57,476 bases of DNA, taken from IMG/VR virus record IMGVR_UViG_3300050821_002180, positions 1 to 57,476 of that record. The stretch is one strand, 5' to 3'. The notes beneath the pieces are model-generated. The model ran no database searches, was not told the DNA's origin, and worked only from the letters and a program-made list of their open reading frames with translations. Shown here one piece after another: positions 11,081 through 19,795 of this stretch. Source of the DNA: a virus. Position numbers and translations under genes: made by a program. Each line of letters begins with the position of its first letter. Position 1 is the stretch's first letter.

Positions 11081-11707
11081 CTACGTAAACTTCCCAATAT
11101 CGAATCCCGCGATAAAGCTGTTGTTCAGATCGAAGCCAAAGGCCGGCAAGTTGAAAACGTAGTTGTACAGAACGGCTTGCGGCCGCGGCACAATGAGTCC
11201 ATTTATAATCATCTGCTCAAGAATCGATGTAAAAGAACCCGTTAGAAAGATAGTCGCACTCATGTTTTGGTGATCCGCGATGATGATTTGCCCGCCAGGA
11301 AAAAGCGTTTCCCATATCGTTTGCAAACCATCGATCGTTCCGTCCCACTGATTCTGTGCTGCTTTTGCCTTGAGGTAAATACGATATGTGAGGTCATCCA
11401 AAATTGGATTGAGTCCACCAGTCGGCTGAAATGGAAGAACGCGAGAGGCTCCTACAATGGTCCCGATGGCATCTAGCTGAGGTCCGAGTGCGGAATCTAC
11501 ATCAAATGCGACTTCCATGGAAACGAGACACTGAGACGCATCATCAAATTTCCTTAGTAACAAGGAAAGGAACGCATTTAATTTTGGAGAATTTCGGTAT
11601 TGTGAAGTAAGGAGGCCCAAATAATATCCCAAGGGAAGATTTTCAATGGGACTTGCCCCATACTTACCTGATCCATACTGACTGAGAGGATTGCCAAAGG
11701 AACTCAC
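11081..11707 (-). CDS. DUF2612-like baseplate protein
   Basis: 208 residues starting at GTG 11707, whose bases overlap the stop of the GIY-YIG gene (GTGA). The sequence LTSQYRNSPKLNAFL, GPQLDAIGTIVGASR, LTYRIYLKAKAAQNQWDGT and GGQIIIADHQNMS matches the DUF2612 family, found beside baseplate J in contractile phages and thought to sit where fibres attach. Its position directly after the J-like protein, separated only by the endonuclease, fits. Confidence 0.82.
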   Translation of the reverse strand: MSSFGNPLSQYGSGKYGASPIENLPLGYYLGLLTSQYRNSPKLNAFLSLLLRKFDDASQCLVSMEVAFDVDSALGPQLDAIGTIVGASRVLPFQPTGGLNPILDDLTYRIYLKAKAAQNQWDGTIDGLQTIWETLFPGGQIIIADHQNMSATIFLTGSFTSILEQMIINGLIVPRPQAVLYNYVFNLPAFGFDLNNSFIAGFDIGKFT

Positions 11708-12453
11708 TTTGTCCCTCCTGCAATCTCCGCACGCTTCAGACTATTTCTCAGTCGGAGAGATTGAGACATTTTGGCAATGGTTTCTGGGGGTCTCTTTTTA
11801 CCCTTCCAGTAACTAGGCTTACCCATGTGCGCTAACGAAAGTTTGCGTTTGGTTTCCTCAGAAGCTTTTATTCCACGCCTTGATGGTCTTTCTCCACGAT
11901 GCGAAAGAGACAAATTCTTTCGATGCTCAGCAGAGAATGGCTTGCCCCGTTTAGAAGCCGACATTTTTTGAATTGATTCTTTGGTGTGCCTTCTTCCTAG
12001 CCAAATCTGAGCATGTTTACGTGCTGTCTCTTCTGATTGCTTTCTACCTGTCAGTGATTGGGAAATTTTACGACGTGTTTCCAATGAAGGCGACTTTCCT
12101 TTGGTGGGGCTTGGTCTACCTTTCCTGGTCAAAGACATCCGTGCCCTTGCTTCCTCGGAATGCTTCATCCCGAGAACCCCTTCCCCTCCATCCGTAAGAT
12201 TGTAGCCATTGGGAACTTTACAATTGAGATAGGCGATCCAGTACTTTTCTTTCTGATTTAGAACTGACTCATCCTCAGCCGTATCTATGACCGAAAAATC
12301 GAATGATGTAATACCGTATTTTTTGATAGCCTTGTGAAAATAGGATAGACGTGAGGCTCTTAAATGGCCTGCAATTCTTTCCTGTAGGGTGTGCGCGGTC
12401 TTCCCCACGTAAATCTTGCCATTTATCCTGTTCGTCGCTTTGTAGACGATCAT
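11704..12453 (-). CDS. GIY-YIG homing endonuclease with NUMOD3 repeats
   Basis: 249 residues. The N-terminus has the GIY-YIG signature in the form VYKATNRINGKIYVGKT with the downstream catalytic arginine region (TLQERIAGH) and a Glu-rich segment near residue 65. From about residue 95 to 235 there are repeated NUMOD3-type DNA-binding motifs (HSEEARARMSLTRKG, SLETRRKISQSLTGRK, SEETKRKLSLAHMGK). It lies in the same direction as the baseplate operon, with start and stop abutting or overlapping both neighbours, so it is expressed with them and appears precisely tolerated. Codon use is more AT-rich than its neighbours. Confidence 0.92.
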   Translation of the reverse strand: MIVYKATNRINGKIYVGKTAHTLQERIAGHLRASRLSYFHKAIKKYGITSFDFSVIDTAEDESVLNQKEKYWIAYLNCKVPNGYNLTDGGEGVLGMKHSEEARARMSLTRKGRPSPTKGKSPSLETRRKISQSLTGRKQSEETARKHAQIWLGRRHTKESIQKMSASKRGKPFSAEHRKNLSLSHRGERPSRRGIKASEETKRKLSLAHMGKPSYWKGKKRPPETIAKMSQSLRLRNSLKRAEIAGGTK

Positions 12454-13659
12454 TTAGACGCTCGTGACAACTACATTAGCACTGACTCCGCTTGCAACTT
12501 GGTAAAAGTTCAAGGGTATATCTACGGTTCCCGCAGGACTCGGGACAATATCCGAAAAAACGGAACGAATCGAAAATGCTGGCATGTCGGGGTTCGAACG
12601 CGCATTAAGAGCCGCACCATAAAGCTCAGAGTAAACAACCGACTGCCCAATTTCCAAAGAATTCAAATATTGAGTTATGTCCGCTTGGATCTGTGCCAGC
12701 GTTGCGCTCGTGAATCCAAAGAGACCGTGTACAGTCATCGTGACGTAGATGGGTACATAACTTGGCGTCAAGAAACCGATTGCCGTGGGATAGCCCGTGA
12801 TGGGGTCGAGGACCACGACTGTAACGCTTTGGGCTGTCGTGACTCCGTTGACTTGGCTGTTCGTGAGGCAGCCGATGCCACGGTTGTTGTAGATAGCCTG
12901 AGCAATCGCAGCCTGCGTTCCACCCTCGACTACGCAAGTGATCGAATGACCTGGATTCCCAAAGGCATCCACGGCACCAGTAAAATTCTCCAAGACATTC
13001 AGGCGCGTGACTCCCGCGAGAGCTGCGATGTCGGCGCGCGTACCTGCGAGCATCGTTTTCGATGGCACGGCTACCGAAATGGATTGACGAGCGCGGAACT
13101 GCGAATCGGTTTCGATGGGATTTCCCGGAGTCGCAGCCGCAGCGTTGTTCACACTCGTCCAGCCGGCCGTAGGCGTCGCAATGATCGAAATGGTCCCTAT
13201 CCCTGCACTCACATTCCCCGGCGTCGTGCAAGTCCCCGTTACGTTGATTGTTCCGCCACCTGGGATTACTACAGACGGGGGAAGGAGCCAGGTAAAGCCA
13301 TTCGCATCCTGTGCGGCGCCATTGATTATCGTGGCTCCAGGAGTTCCGACTATCGTAAGATTTGCAGTCGAAAAGGTATAAGGAAGACGCGCGATGCCGT
13401 TGAGTTTGTACAGCCTGTCTTGTCCAGCGCCAACGGCCGTCAGAGCCCCGAATTGGTTGTAGACATATTGAAGCGCTTGCATCACATCCGAGGTCTTGAG
13501 CGAAACAATCGAGATCAACTGATAGATGGCGCTGTCGGTTCCGACGTAATTATTTGCTCCAAAAATTGCCAAGTATCCGGCGAGATTATCCGCGAGGATA
13601 TCCGTATAGACGGGTATTGATAATCCCGCTGGGCCAACCGTTGGTCGATTGTAAGCCAT
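12454..13659 (-). CDS. Baseplate J-like wedge protein (gp6/gp47 family)
   Basis: 401 residues. The family signature is clear: N-terminal domain, then VSAGIGTISIIATPTAGWTSVNNAAAATPGNPIETDSQFRARQ is split across the central conserved block (GWTSVNN, ETDSQFRAR, TRADIAALAGV), followed by NVLENFTG and GIGCL. These proteins form the wedge ring of contractile-tail baseplates. It directly follows the gp25-like gene (TAG then ATG). A 409-codon open frame antisense to it is a shadow. Confidence 0.92.
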   Translation of the reverse strand: MAYNRPTVGPAGLSIPVYTDILADNLAGYLAIFGANNYVGTDSAIYQLISIVSLKTSDVMQALQYVYNQFGALTAVGAGQDRLYKLNGIARLPYTFSTANLTIVGTPGATIINGAAQDANGFTWLLPPSVVIPGGGTINVTGTCTTPGNVSAGIGTISIIATPTAGWTSVNNAAAATPGNPIETDSQFRARQSISVAVPSKTMLAGTRADIAALAGVTRLNVLENFTGAVDAFGNPGHSITCVVEGGTQAAIAQAIYNNRGIGCLTNSQVNGVTTAQSVTVVVLDPITGYPTAIGFLTPSYVPIYVTMTVHGLFGFTSATLAQIQADITQYLNSLEIGQSVVYSELYGAALNARSNPDMPAFSIRSVFSDIVPSPAGTVDIPLNFYQVASGVSANVVVTSV

Positions 13660-14049
13660 CTATCCTTGGCTCCCTGCAAAGGCCGCTGGCGCAAACTGAA
13701 CCGACACAGCGCCGAAAGAAGTATCGGCTGTGGCGCTAAAACTGAATTTCCGCGAAGCCGAAGCGAAAGTTGCGTTTATGTTTTGCACGGTCGAGACAAA
13801 CGGAGTTCCACTAATACGCGCGGCGAGCGCTGCGGACATGACTTGCTGCCCATTGGGAGTAGCGCGCGCTCCGATGATTTCCTGAAACATTGGTGTCCCG
13901 AGATTCAAGTCTTCCCACCACTCTCCTTCGAAAAGTAGAACGCGGGTCTTGATAGCCTGCTCGACTGCCTGCAAATCTTGAAGTGCGGCCCGAGGATCAA
14001 AGATCGGGTCGTAAGACGCGTCGAGTTGAAGATACGTGATGCTGCTCAT
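13660..14049 (-). CDS. gp25-like baseplate wedge / sheath initiator
   Basis: 129 residues. The motif LLFEGEWWEDLNLGTPMFQEIIG at about residues 38-60 (in parts FEGEWWEDLNLG and PMFQEI) is typical of gp25/GPW-type proteins, which nucleate sheath polymerisation. It overlaps the spike gene by ATGA and abuts the J-like gene, the usual order in contractile systems. Confidence 0.85.
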   Translation of the reverse strand: MSSITYLQLDASYDPIFDPRAALQDLQAVEQAIKTRVLLFEGEWWEDLNLGTPMFQEIIGARATPNGQQVMSAALAARISGTPFVSTVQNINATFASASRKFSFSATADTSFGAVSVQFAPAAFAGSQG

Positions 14050-14753
14050 GCGACTGGTCCCGAAGTGCCGCCGCCTGTTTGCACTCCCGTGTGTTCGTGC
14101 GTCAAGAAAACCTTTCCGTCAAGTTTGGTGTTGGCTCCAGAAGACGCCGCGACGATTTGCGCCCCTGAGATGTTCACGTTCCCCGAGGCGGAAATGTCTA
14201 CGTCCCCCGACGATTGAATTAAAACTTTGGGCGCAGTCAGGGTGATACCGGCGAGTGCCACATCTATGACTACGGTGTCGTCATCGCTGCGGAGTTGCGC
14301 GGAATTCGCTGAATAATGCGCTAGGACTCGTGGCTGGCTCCACATTCCAGGATAAAACCCGCAATCTGTAATGTCGTGACGGCGCCGCTCAAGTTGATTC
14401 TGCGTTCCACCACGAACCCACCAAAGATCAATACACATGTCGCAGAATACGAGCATGCCTTCATCGCCGGCCGTCAGGGGCATCGTGAGGCAAAATCCTC
14501 CCGCGCGCGGCAGCACTACGGGAACTTTATAGATTGGCTGGATAGCAACATTCTGAGGTCCGGAATCGGTTCTCACTACCTCGCGTAATGCGATTTGTAC
14601 GGTCACCGTTTGTTCGACCGGATCAAACGATTGCACGATAGCAGGAATCGCTACCCGCAAATCAGCAAGTGCCTGCTTGAGAATCTCCTGCCACTGGGAA
14701 CTCTCAGCATAGTTGAGTTGCGATGGCGTAAGTTGCGGGACACTCGTGCTCAT
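14046..14753 (-). CDS. Central baseplate spike (Gp138/gpV-like)
   Basis: 235 residues. The N-terminal OB-type region (IVQSFDPVEQTVTVQI, VPVVLPRAGGFCLTMPL, GDEGMLVFCDMCIDLWW) matches the Gp138 N-terminal family. The C-terminal beta-helix repeats (VDISASGNVNISGAQI) end with FLTHEHTGVQTGGG, a tip of the kind in which an H-x-H pair (HEH) binds a metal in P2 and phi92 spikes. It is expected to pierce the host outer membrane, which favours a Gram-negative host. ATGA overlaps join it to both neighbours. Confidence 0.87.
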   Translation of the reverse strand: MSTSVPQLTPSQLNYAESSQWQEILKQALADLRVAIPAIVQSFDPVEQTVTVQIALREVVRTDSGPQNVAIQPIYKVPVVLPRAGGFCLTMPLTAGDEGMLVFCDMCIDLWWVRGGTQNQLERRRHDITDCGFYPGMWSQPRVLAHYSANSAQLRSDDDTVVIDVALAGITLTAPKVLIQSSGDVDISASGNVNISGAQIVAASSGANTKLDGKVFLTHEHTGVQTGGGTSGPVA

Positions 14754-15790
14754 GGAGCCGCTCCTGCTGCCGCTGCAACAAAGGTTCCGCTCAAAAGCCC
14801 TTGCGCGTACCCGCGCGTGTAACCGGTAACTTCCGTGTAAAAATCATTCTCTCGCGTATCCCCGTAATGATGGACCTGGGCTGCAACGAATAGGCCGCTC
14901 TGGTCGAGAGGCGTCAAAATCTGCCCGTACTGCAATTTGAGTTGGGAAATAACGGTCTGGTCGAGTTTCACAAGCAAAGGTGGCAATTGGACTTTCAACC
15001 GCGGATCGAGCAGGACCGTGAAGATAGCGCCGAATGGGCTTTGTCGGGGCACGCCGATGATGCTTCGCGTGATCTCCGGGTCGGGGTTCGCTTCGCTCTG
15101 ATTCGGTGGAAAGGGAGGAGCGAATACAAGGTCCGGGTCTACTTTGACGGCCGGATTAAATAGTTCAGTTAGATAATGCTGATTTCCTCCTATCCAATGA
15201 TTCAGGAAATTGTCATCGGACATCTGCGCGATGTACTTGCTCACTTTTCCAAAAATCGTTTTACCTCGCGGATATTGTTTGGCAGCCAGGAGTTGATTGG
15301 CCTTGTCGCTGACTTGCTCTCCTGCGTTCCCATTCATCTGTTCGATCATCTTCGAAACTACATTCAACTGCGAGGACATCGGCCCCATCGCGAGATTCAC
15401 AAATTGCTGCTCGAGCAGCCAAGGTCCGGCCATGCAATTGAAACTCATCGTCAAGTCAACTACTGCTTTCCGGTCAAAGATGACTTGGAGTATTGGCCCA
15501 TCCCAGATAATCGAGGATTTGCTCGGGCCGTCCTGATAACCGGCTTCCAGTGTGAGCCATACGGCATTGAACAAGAGATTTTGCATCGCCGGGTCATTCA
15601 GGTTGTAGACCGTCACAAAGGCATACCAAAAAGGCGATGGCAGCGTACTTTCGAGAACATCGAAGGTGACGCGGAGCGCTTCGGGGTCCCAAGAACTCTG
15701 AGACAACACCTGTACGGCACCGGACGCGAGTTTTACGGAAAGTTTCCATGCGCGTCCCCATAGAGGAATCGAAGAAGGGGCTAGAGTCAT
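14750..15790 (-). CDS. Baseplate hub protein (gp27/gpD-like position)
   Basis: 346 residues without an enzyme motif. Segments such as RVTFDVLESTLPSPFWYAFVTVYNLNDPAM and GDTRENDFYTEVTGYTRGY (short parts cited: TVYNLNDP, DFYTEVTGY) are typical of proteins encoded between the plug and the spike in Pam3-like contractile phages, where the trimeric hub sits. Assignment rests on gene order and general hub-like content rather than a specific motif. Overlaps both neighbours by ATGA. Confidence 0.7.
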   Translation of the reverse strand: MTLAPSSIPLWGRAWKLSVKLASGAVQVLSQSSWDPEALRVTFDVLESTLPSPFWYAFVTVYNLNDPAMQNLLFNAVWLTLEAGYQDGPSKSSIIWDGPILQVIFDRKAVVDLTMSFNCMAGPWLLEQQFVNLAMGPMSSQLNVVSKMIEQMNGNAGEQVSDKANQLLAAKQYPRGKTIFGKVSKYIAQMSDDNFLNHWIGGNQHYLTELFNPAVKVDPDLVFAPPFPPNQSEANPDPEITRSIIGVPRQSPFGAIFTVLLDPRLKVQLPPLLVKLDQTVISQLKLQYGQILTPLDQSGLFVAAQVHHYGDTRENDFYTEVTGYTRGYAQGLLSGTFVAAAAGAAP

Positions 15791-16152
15791 AACGCCGCCT
15801 CATCGACAAGTTCATCAGCCGTGTCGTCCCAGAGGAGTGCAAAAGCTGTGCCGAGGTCTGTCTTACCTGGGTAGTCGGATGAAGAATTTCCCAAGTTCAG
15901 GATGAATGCCGAGCCTATGTGCAAATAATTGTATTGCGATAGAAGGTTCGCCGCAGGATACCATCCTGTGATGAGTGGCAATGAATCGAGAATCAGGACG
16001 CCGGCCGAATTCGAAATACTCATCACCCAATAGCCAGCCATCTCTGACCATCGAATGTTCAAATTTAAGGTAAGTGGAGCACCATCAACCTGTAAGGTCA
16101 CGGCGAAATTCTGATTGGGACTGGCTGTTAGTGGCACGATCTGCGCTGACAT
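15787..16152 (-). CDS. Baseplate plug protein (Pam3 gp18-like)
   Basis: 121 residues. The pattern NQNFAVTLQVDGAPLTLNL, YWVMSISNSAGVLIL and PAANLLSQYNYLHIG fits the small cyanophage Pam3 plug family, which closes the tube inside the hub. The size and the location between Dit-like and hub genes agree. Confidence 0.78.
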   Translation of the reverse strand: MSAQIVPLTASPNQNFAVTLQVDGAPLTLNLNIRWSEMAGYWVMSISNSAGVLILDSLPLITGWYPAANLLSQYNYLHIGSAFILNLGNSSSDYPGKTDLGTAFALLWDDTADELVDEAAL

Positions 16153-16886
16153 TATTTTCCTGCCGGCAAACTATTAAGATTGTTGATGTTCACGCTCGAC
16201 CAGTCACCTGGGCCTACGGTAGTAGATGGCACTGCCGGTGCGGTCGAGCCTGTCACATTGTTCTGTGAATTCTCCGTTGGTGTAGGAGGTTGAGGATTCA
16301 CCGTCCCTAGATTCGTGCTGTTGGTGTCCTGTGGTCGCGCGCTATCTGGCGTCGTGACGATATTTGCGATGAAAATTTGCCCGAACTCGACACGCATGCG
16401 TAAACCTTGGATGGTCTTTACGCTTTCACGAGGAGACAGCGAAAGAACGACCATATTCGAATACGTTCTCAGTCGCGTCGTAATCGAGAAAGGAATCCGC
16501 GAGAACTGCAAGGCGAGCATCGTTTGATAGGCCGAAACGCTTTTCGATGGCGAACCTTGCCAGGTGCTCGGCTTGTAGTAGGAATCCATGACATCGGACA
16601 TCCCCACATCCAGGATGAGGTGAGCGGGCACGATAAAAGCATGGTCCGAAATACTGGCACCGGTTTGGACTGGATGCTCCGTACGGCGCAATTGCTGTTC
16701 GTGCTCGATTTGTATATCAGCATCAAAAGCGTAAAGCGTCTGTGAGGTTGGCAGCGTGACCGTAGAACCGGATGCGTTGCTATATTGGCCAGCTTTCGGC
16801 TGTCCAGGAAACGTGATGATGACTTTGGCTGGCGATGCGGCAGCCCATTGCAAAGGACGATAGGGTGCGGTGCTCAATAGGACCAT
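16152..16886 (-). CDS. Dit-like tail/baseplate protein
   Basis: 244 residues. The block DIQIEHEQQLRRTEHPVQTG and SISDHAFIVPAHLILDVGMSD is diagnostic of Dit-like N-terminal domains, the ring joining tube to hub. A Pro/Thr/Asn-rich, probably disordered tail follows residue 200. It overlaps the tape-measure gene by 13 bases and shares one base of TAATG with the plug gene. Confidence 0.83.
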   Translation of the reverse strand: MVLLSTAPYRPLQWAAASPAKVIITFPGQPKAGQYSNASGSTVTLPTSQTLYAFDADIQIEHEQQLRRTEHPVQTGASISDHAFIVPAHLILDVGMSDVMDSYYKPSTWQGSPSKSVSAYQTMLALQFSRIPFSITTRLRTYSNMVVLSLSPRESVKTIQGLRMRVEFGQIFIANIVTTPDSARPQDTNSTNLGTVNPQPPTPTENSQNNVTGSTAPAVPSTTVGPGDWSSVNINNLNSLPAGK

Positions 16887-18412
16887 CCTGGGTTAGAAAA
16901 TTCAGCCAAATTTCTTTGTACTCTCTGCTTATCGGCTTCGCGGATTGCGTCAATCACAGCCCACTTGATTCCTTCTTTTGAAGCCCCTTCGGGGACGTGT
17001 AGATTGAGTGTGCCGATCTGGATTCCTGCTTGAACGTGTGTAACCTTGCTGGCATAGGCCGCGTTCGCGCCAGCATCTTTGCTTCCGTAGTAATGCTCGA
17101 GTGCCGTTCGAGAATTCCCGTACTGCGCTAGGAGTTGCTTGAGATAGAGGACTCCGCCAAAGATATTTTGGGATTCGCTTCGAGGATCGACACCAAGGGA
17201 TTTTGCCGTGCCGGGTTGAAGTTGAAATATCCCCGTGGCGTGAGAGCCAGGGGTAGAGGACATCAGCACTTTCCCGGATTTGTCGTATTGCTGGTAGTTG
17301 CTCTCGACTTGCGCAACCGCGAGCGCCAGATCCACGGGGACACCCAACTGTTTGGCCACTTTTGAAATGTAAGAAATAACATCCGTGTTCTCTATAGATT
17401 TAGCTAAATCCGAACCGCCCAATCCCATCGCTGCGGGGAGACCGAGTTCTCCTGAGATTTTCTTCCTCGCTTGATTTCCCAAGATAGTCCCGGCCGCACT
17501 CAATTCTGTTTTCGCGCCCTTGAAGTCTCCACTCGCCACATCGGAAGCGGCTATCAGTAAATGGCTGAGAACTATTTCAGCCTGAGTCAAGGCGAGCACG
17601 AGATTCTTTACGGCCGTGATTGTGTACTGAATGGCCTTGGCGATCTTATCGAAACTCAATGCCGTTCCTGAGAGCGACTTATCCCCAGACAAGAGGCCAA
17701 TCAAATTGGTAAAGACGACCGCGAATTGCTTCGTGAGTTCCCATGTTGCCGCCATCACGTCCTTGACATCGATGAGAATGGGCTTGAGATTCGTCGCAAT
17801 CCATTCCGCAATGGCTGGCATGTTGGCGATAAACCATTCGTTGAACTTGCGCATTCGCGCGAGCACGTCGTCGATGTTCGTCCCGAAGGCGCGCGCGAGG
17901 TCTTGCACGACATTCATCGTGAGGTATTCGAGTTCGACGCCAAAGCGCGTCCATTCGAACCGTACATCCCGAATCTTGAGCATCTGATTCTCGAAGTCAG
18001 GTCCGAGTTCTTCGGTAAGGGCACGCTGATCTTTGACGAGTTGATTGAAGCGTCGAGCGAGTTCTGGGTCCCACATGATGTTCTCAAGGGGCTGACCGAG
18101 GGCATCAATCGCAATCTTCAATTCGCGGGCCACTGGCAAAGACGTGTACATATGCAGCGCGAGCAGGCGGTATTCCTGATCGGCCATCGCCGTCTTATCC
18201 GCGATCCCAATGGCAGCCGCACCAATGGCGGCGAAGGCTCCTACGGCGCCAGCTTGGAATTCCAGAACCTTCTTTCCCATCCGGAAAAATTCGTTGTCAA
18301 CCAGCGAGGAGGTATTGCGTAGCGCAGCGGCGAAGCGAGCGTAGGAGACCGTATCGTCGAGAAAAGACAACTTCACGAGATATTCAGAAAGTACGTTGGT
18401 CCCCGAGCCCAT
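16874..18412 (-). CDS. Tape measure protein with lytic transglycosylase domain
   Basis: 512 residues, short for a tape measure. A hydrophobic segment (VGAFAAIGAAAIGIAD, about residues 55-70) and long helical stretches with LTKQFAVVFTNLIGLL precede an SLT-type domain from about residue 345: YISKVAKQLGVPVDLALAVAQVESNY with the catalytic Glu in QVESNY, then GSHATGIFQLQPGTAKSLG. The domain would cleave peptidoglycan locally during DNA injection. It is the only muralytic domain I found in the window. Confidence 0.85.
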   Translation of the reverse strand: MGSGTNVLSEYLVKLSFLDDTVSYARFAAALRNTSSLVDNEFFRMGKKVLEFQAGAVGAFAAIGAAAIGIADKTAMADQEYRLLALHMYTSLPVARELKIAIDALGQPLENIMWDPELARRFNQLVKDQRALTEELGPDFENQMLKIRDVRFEWTRFGVELEYLTMNVVQDLARAFGTNIDDVLARMRKFNEWFIANMPAIAEWIATNLKPILIDVKDVMAATWELTKQFAVVFTNLIGLLSGDKSLSGTALSFDKIAKAIQYTITAVKNLVLALTQAEIVLSHLLIAASDVASGDFKGAKTELSAAGTILGNQARKKISGELGLPAAMGLGGSDLAKSIENTDVISYISKVAKQLGVPVDLALAVAQVESNYQQYDKSGKVLMSSTPGSHATGIFQLQPGTAKSLGVDPRSESQNIFGGVLYLKQLLAQYGNSRTALEHYYGSKDAGANAAYASKVTHVQAGIQIGTLNLHVPEGASKEGIKWAVIDAIREADKQRVQRNLAEFSNPGWSY

Positions 18413-19074
18413 CTACACTTTCTCCTGACTCTCGCGATACAAACGCGCGTTCTCTTCTTTCCAGTCCAGCAAGAAATTTACTTCGCAGAGGTCATTAAAA
18501 TCGTAGGTGCCGTCCTCCATCTCGCACTGTCTCCACATTCCTGCAAGCACCGGACGCCATAGAAACGAATCAAGCCAAGCGGGGAATGCTATTCCTTCAA
18601 AAGTAGAGGCCGTTTCCCCGCCAGCGCGTTCAAGCCTCCCTCGGCGAAAAAATCCGAGAAGTTGAACACCATTGCTTCCACTTCGAGTTTCATCACGAGT
18701 TGCATGTCGTCTCGGATTTCTGGAACCCACTCGCTGCCATTTGTCAGAGGCACCGGAAGTTCTGTGCCTTCGTGCTCTTTCATCAGCGCACAGATCGCGA
18801 GACATTTGTTCTGCACGAAATTGTGCATGTCGTATTCGAGCCCGCGGAGGAAAGCGGCGAAGACAATTGCGCGTACTGTGTCTTCGCCGTTAGGTTCAGC
18901 CGCAGAAGAAGAGGGGGCTGAGGCAGAACCGGCAGGAGGCGCTTCGGAGAAGTTTTGCCCCTTGAGTCCTGCACCAATCATCTGCATTAAAATGTATGAC
19001 CCGACATTGGGGGCGAAGCGGCGGATCTGGTAACGCTGACCGCCAATCTCGACGATTTTAGTTTTCTCGTTCAT
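18413..19074 (-). CDS. Tail assembly chaperone fusion made by -1 frameshifting
   Basis: This product reads the first chaperone frame from ATG 19074 to the slippery T TTT TTC at 18652-18646, then shifts to the -1 frame and ends at 18413. The result is about 220 residues (143 + 77). The -1 frame alone is open from 18805, but its upstream part is a shadow of the first frame and only the segment after the slip looks protein-like (FEGIAFPAWLDSFLW, YDFNDLCEVNFLLDWKEENARLY). Frameshifted G/GT-type chaperones load on the tape measure in many tailed phages, and the position just upstream of the tape measure is the expected one. Confidence 0.82.
18589..19074 (-). CDS. Tail assembly chaperone, short form
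   Basis: 161 residues, unshifted product. QRYQIRRFAPNVGSYILMQM and a low-complexity Ala/Ser/Pro linker (about residues 45-62) precede a helical domain (TVRAIVFAAFLRGLEYDMHNF, cited in part) and the C-terminus FSDFFAEGGLNALAG. It ends in TAG at 18589, beyond the frameshift site. The antisense HNH gene at 19133-19795 separates it from the tube gene. Confidence 0.85.
   Translation of the reverse strand: MNEKTKIVEIGGQRYQIRRFAPNVGSYILMQMIGAGLKGQNFSEAPPAGSASAPSSSAAEPNGEDTVRAIVFAAFLRGLEYDMHNFVQNKCLAICALMKEHEGTELPVPLTNGSEWVPEIRDDMQLVMKLEVEAMVFNFSDFFAEGGLNALAGKRPLLLKE
18646..18652 (-). promoter_or_regulatory. -1 programmed frameshift heptamer T TTT TTC
   Basis: On the minus strand the codons GAT TTT TTC give the ideal X XXY YYZ heptamer TTTTTTC in the zero frame. 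Downstream, GGAGGC can pair with GCCTCT (one G-U) around a loop of about 23 bases, which may act as a stimulator. The shift joins two frames that are individually incomplete. Confidence 0.85.
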
Positions 19075-19132
19075 GGATTCCCTGCCTCGATTAGCACCAC
19101 ATACTCTGTTATTATTGACATAGGAGAACTCC

Positions 19133-19795
19133 GTGACGAAACTTGTCGATTTGACTAAAAAAACGTTCGGCTATCTTCGCGTACTTCGCAGAGCACGCAA
19201 TCGCCATGGTCGAGTACGTTGGCACTGTCGCTGTAAATGCGGGAAACATACAGCGGTCGCCAGCAGTAATCTTATATCGCGGGGAGTTGTTAGTTGTGGT
19301 TGCAAGCAACATGAATACACGAGGAAGGATTATTTCTTTGATTCCCTGAAAAGACCTCTTCCCGGTGGAGATAAATGCCTTGAGTGGCCATATGCCAAGA
19401 TGAGTGGCTATGGATACTTTACGACAAATAAAAGGAATTTTTCCTGTCATCGCGAGGCATGGAAATATTTTAATGGTCGTATCCCAAAAGGAAAATGCGT
19501 TCTTCACCACTGCGACAATCCGCCATGTTATCGTAGGAATCATTTGTTCCTTGGAAATAACAAAATCAATGCCTTGGATCGCCATCGCAAAGGAAGGGGA
19601 AAGATGATGTTTAGCAAAACATACCATCCGCTTCGCAGACTGAGCGATAACGACGTAGCTAAAATCCGTAAATCCTACGAAAGAGGAGAACTTCAACGAG
19701 AGATTGCCGACCGTTTTGCGGTCTGTCGTTCTTACGTCAGTATGATAGTTAATGGTCATAAAAGATCAAATGTTAACTATTTGGGCCGCCATTAA
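19133..19795 (+). CDS. HNH homing endonuclease with zinc ribbon and HTH
   Basis: 220 residues, antisense to the tail operon. GTG 19133 is preceded by AGGAGA. The N-terminus has clustered cysteines (HCRCKCG, VSCGCKQ), likely a zinc site. The HNH core is at about 122-150 (CVLHHCDNPPCYRRNHLFLGNNKIN, cited in part as HHCDNPPC and LFLGNNKIN). A C-terminal helix-turn-helix lies at about 171-208 (LSDNDVAKIRKSY, IADRFAVCRSYVSMIV). Its 3' end overlaps the 3' end of the tube gene by 30 bases. It is AT-richer than the flanking genes, in keeping with recent entry. Confidence 0.9.
   Translation: MTKLVDLTKKTFGYLRVLRRARNRHGRVRWHCRCKCGKHTAVASSNLISRGVVSCGCKQHEYTRKDYFFDSLKRPLPGGDKCLEWPYAKMSGYGYFTTNKRNFSCHREAWKYFNGRIPKGKCVLHHCDNPPCYRRNHLFLGNNKINALDRHRKGRGKMMFSKTYHPLRRLSDNDVAKIRKSYERGELQREIADRFAVCRSYVSMIVNGHKRSNVNYLGRH

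Noticed and set aside
12391-13620. 409-codon plus-strand frame
   Set aside because: Antisense to the baseplate J-like gene; Arg/Asp-rich composition, no family features and no start signal.
18413-18805. A stand-alone 130-residue gene
   Set aside because: The first 53 codons are an out-of-frame reading of the tail chaperone. The real part is reached by -1 frameshifting.
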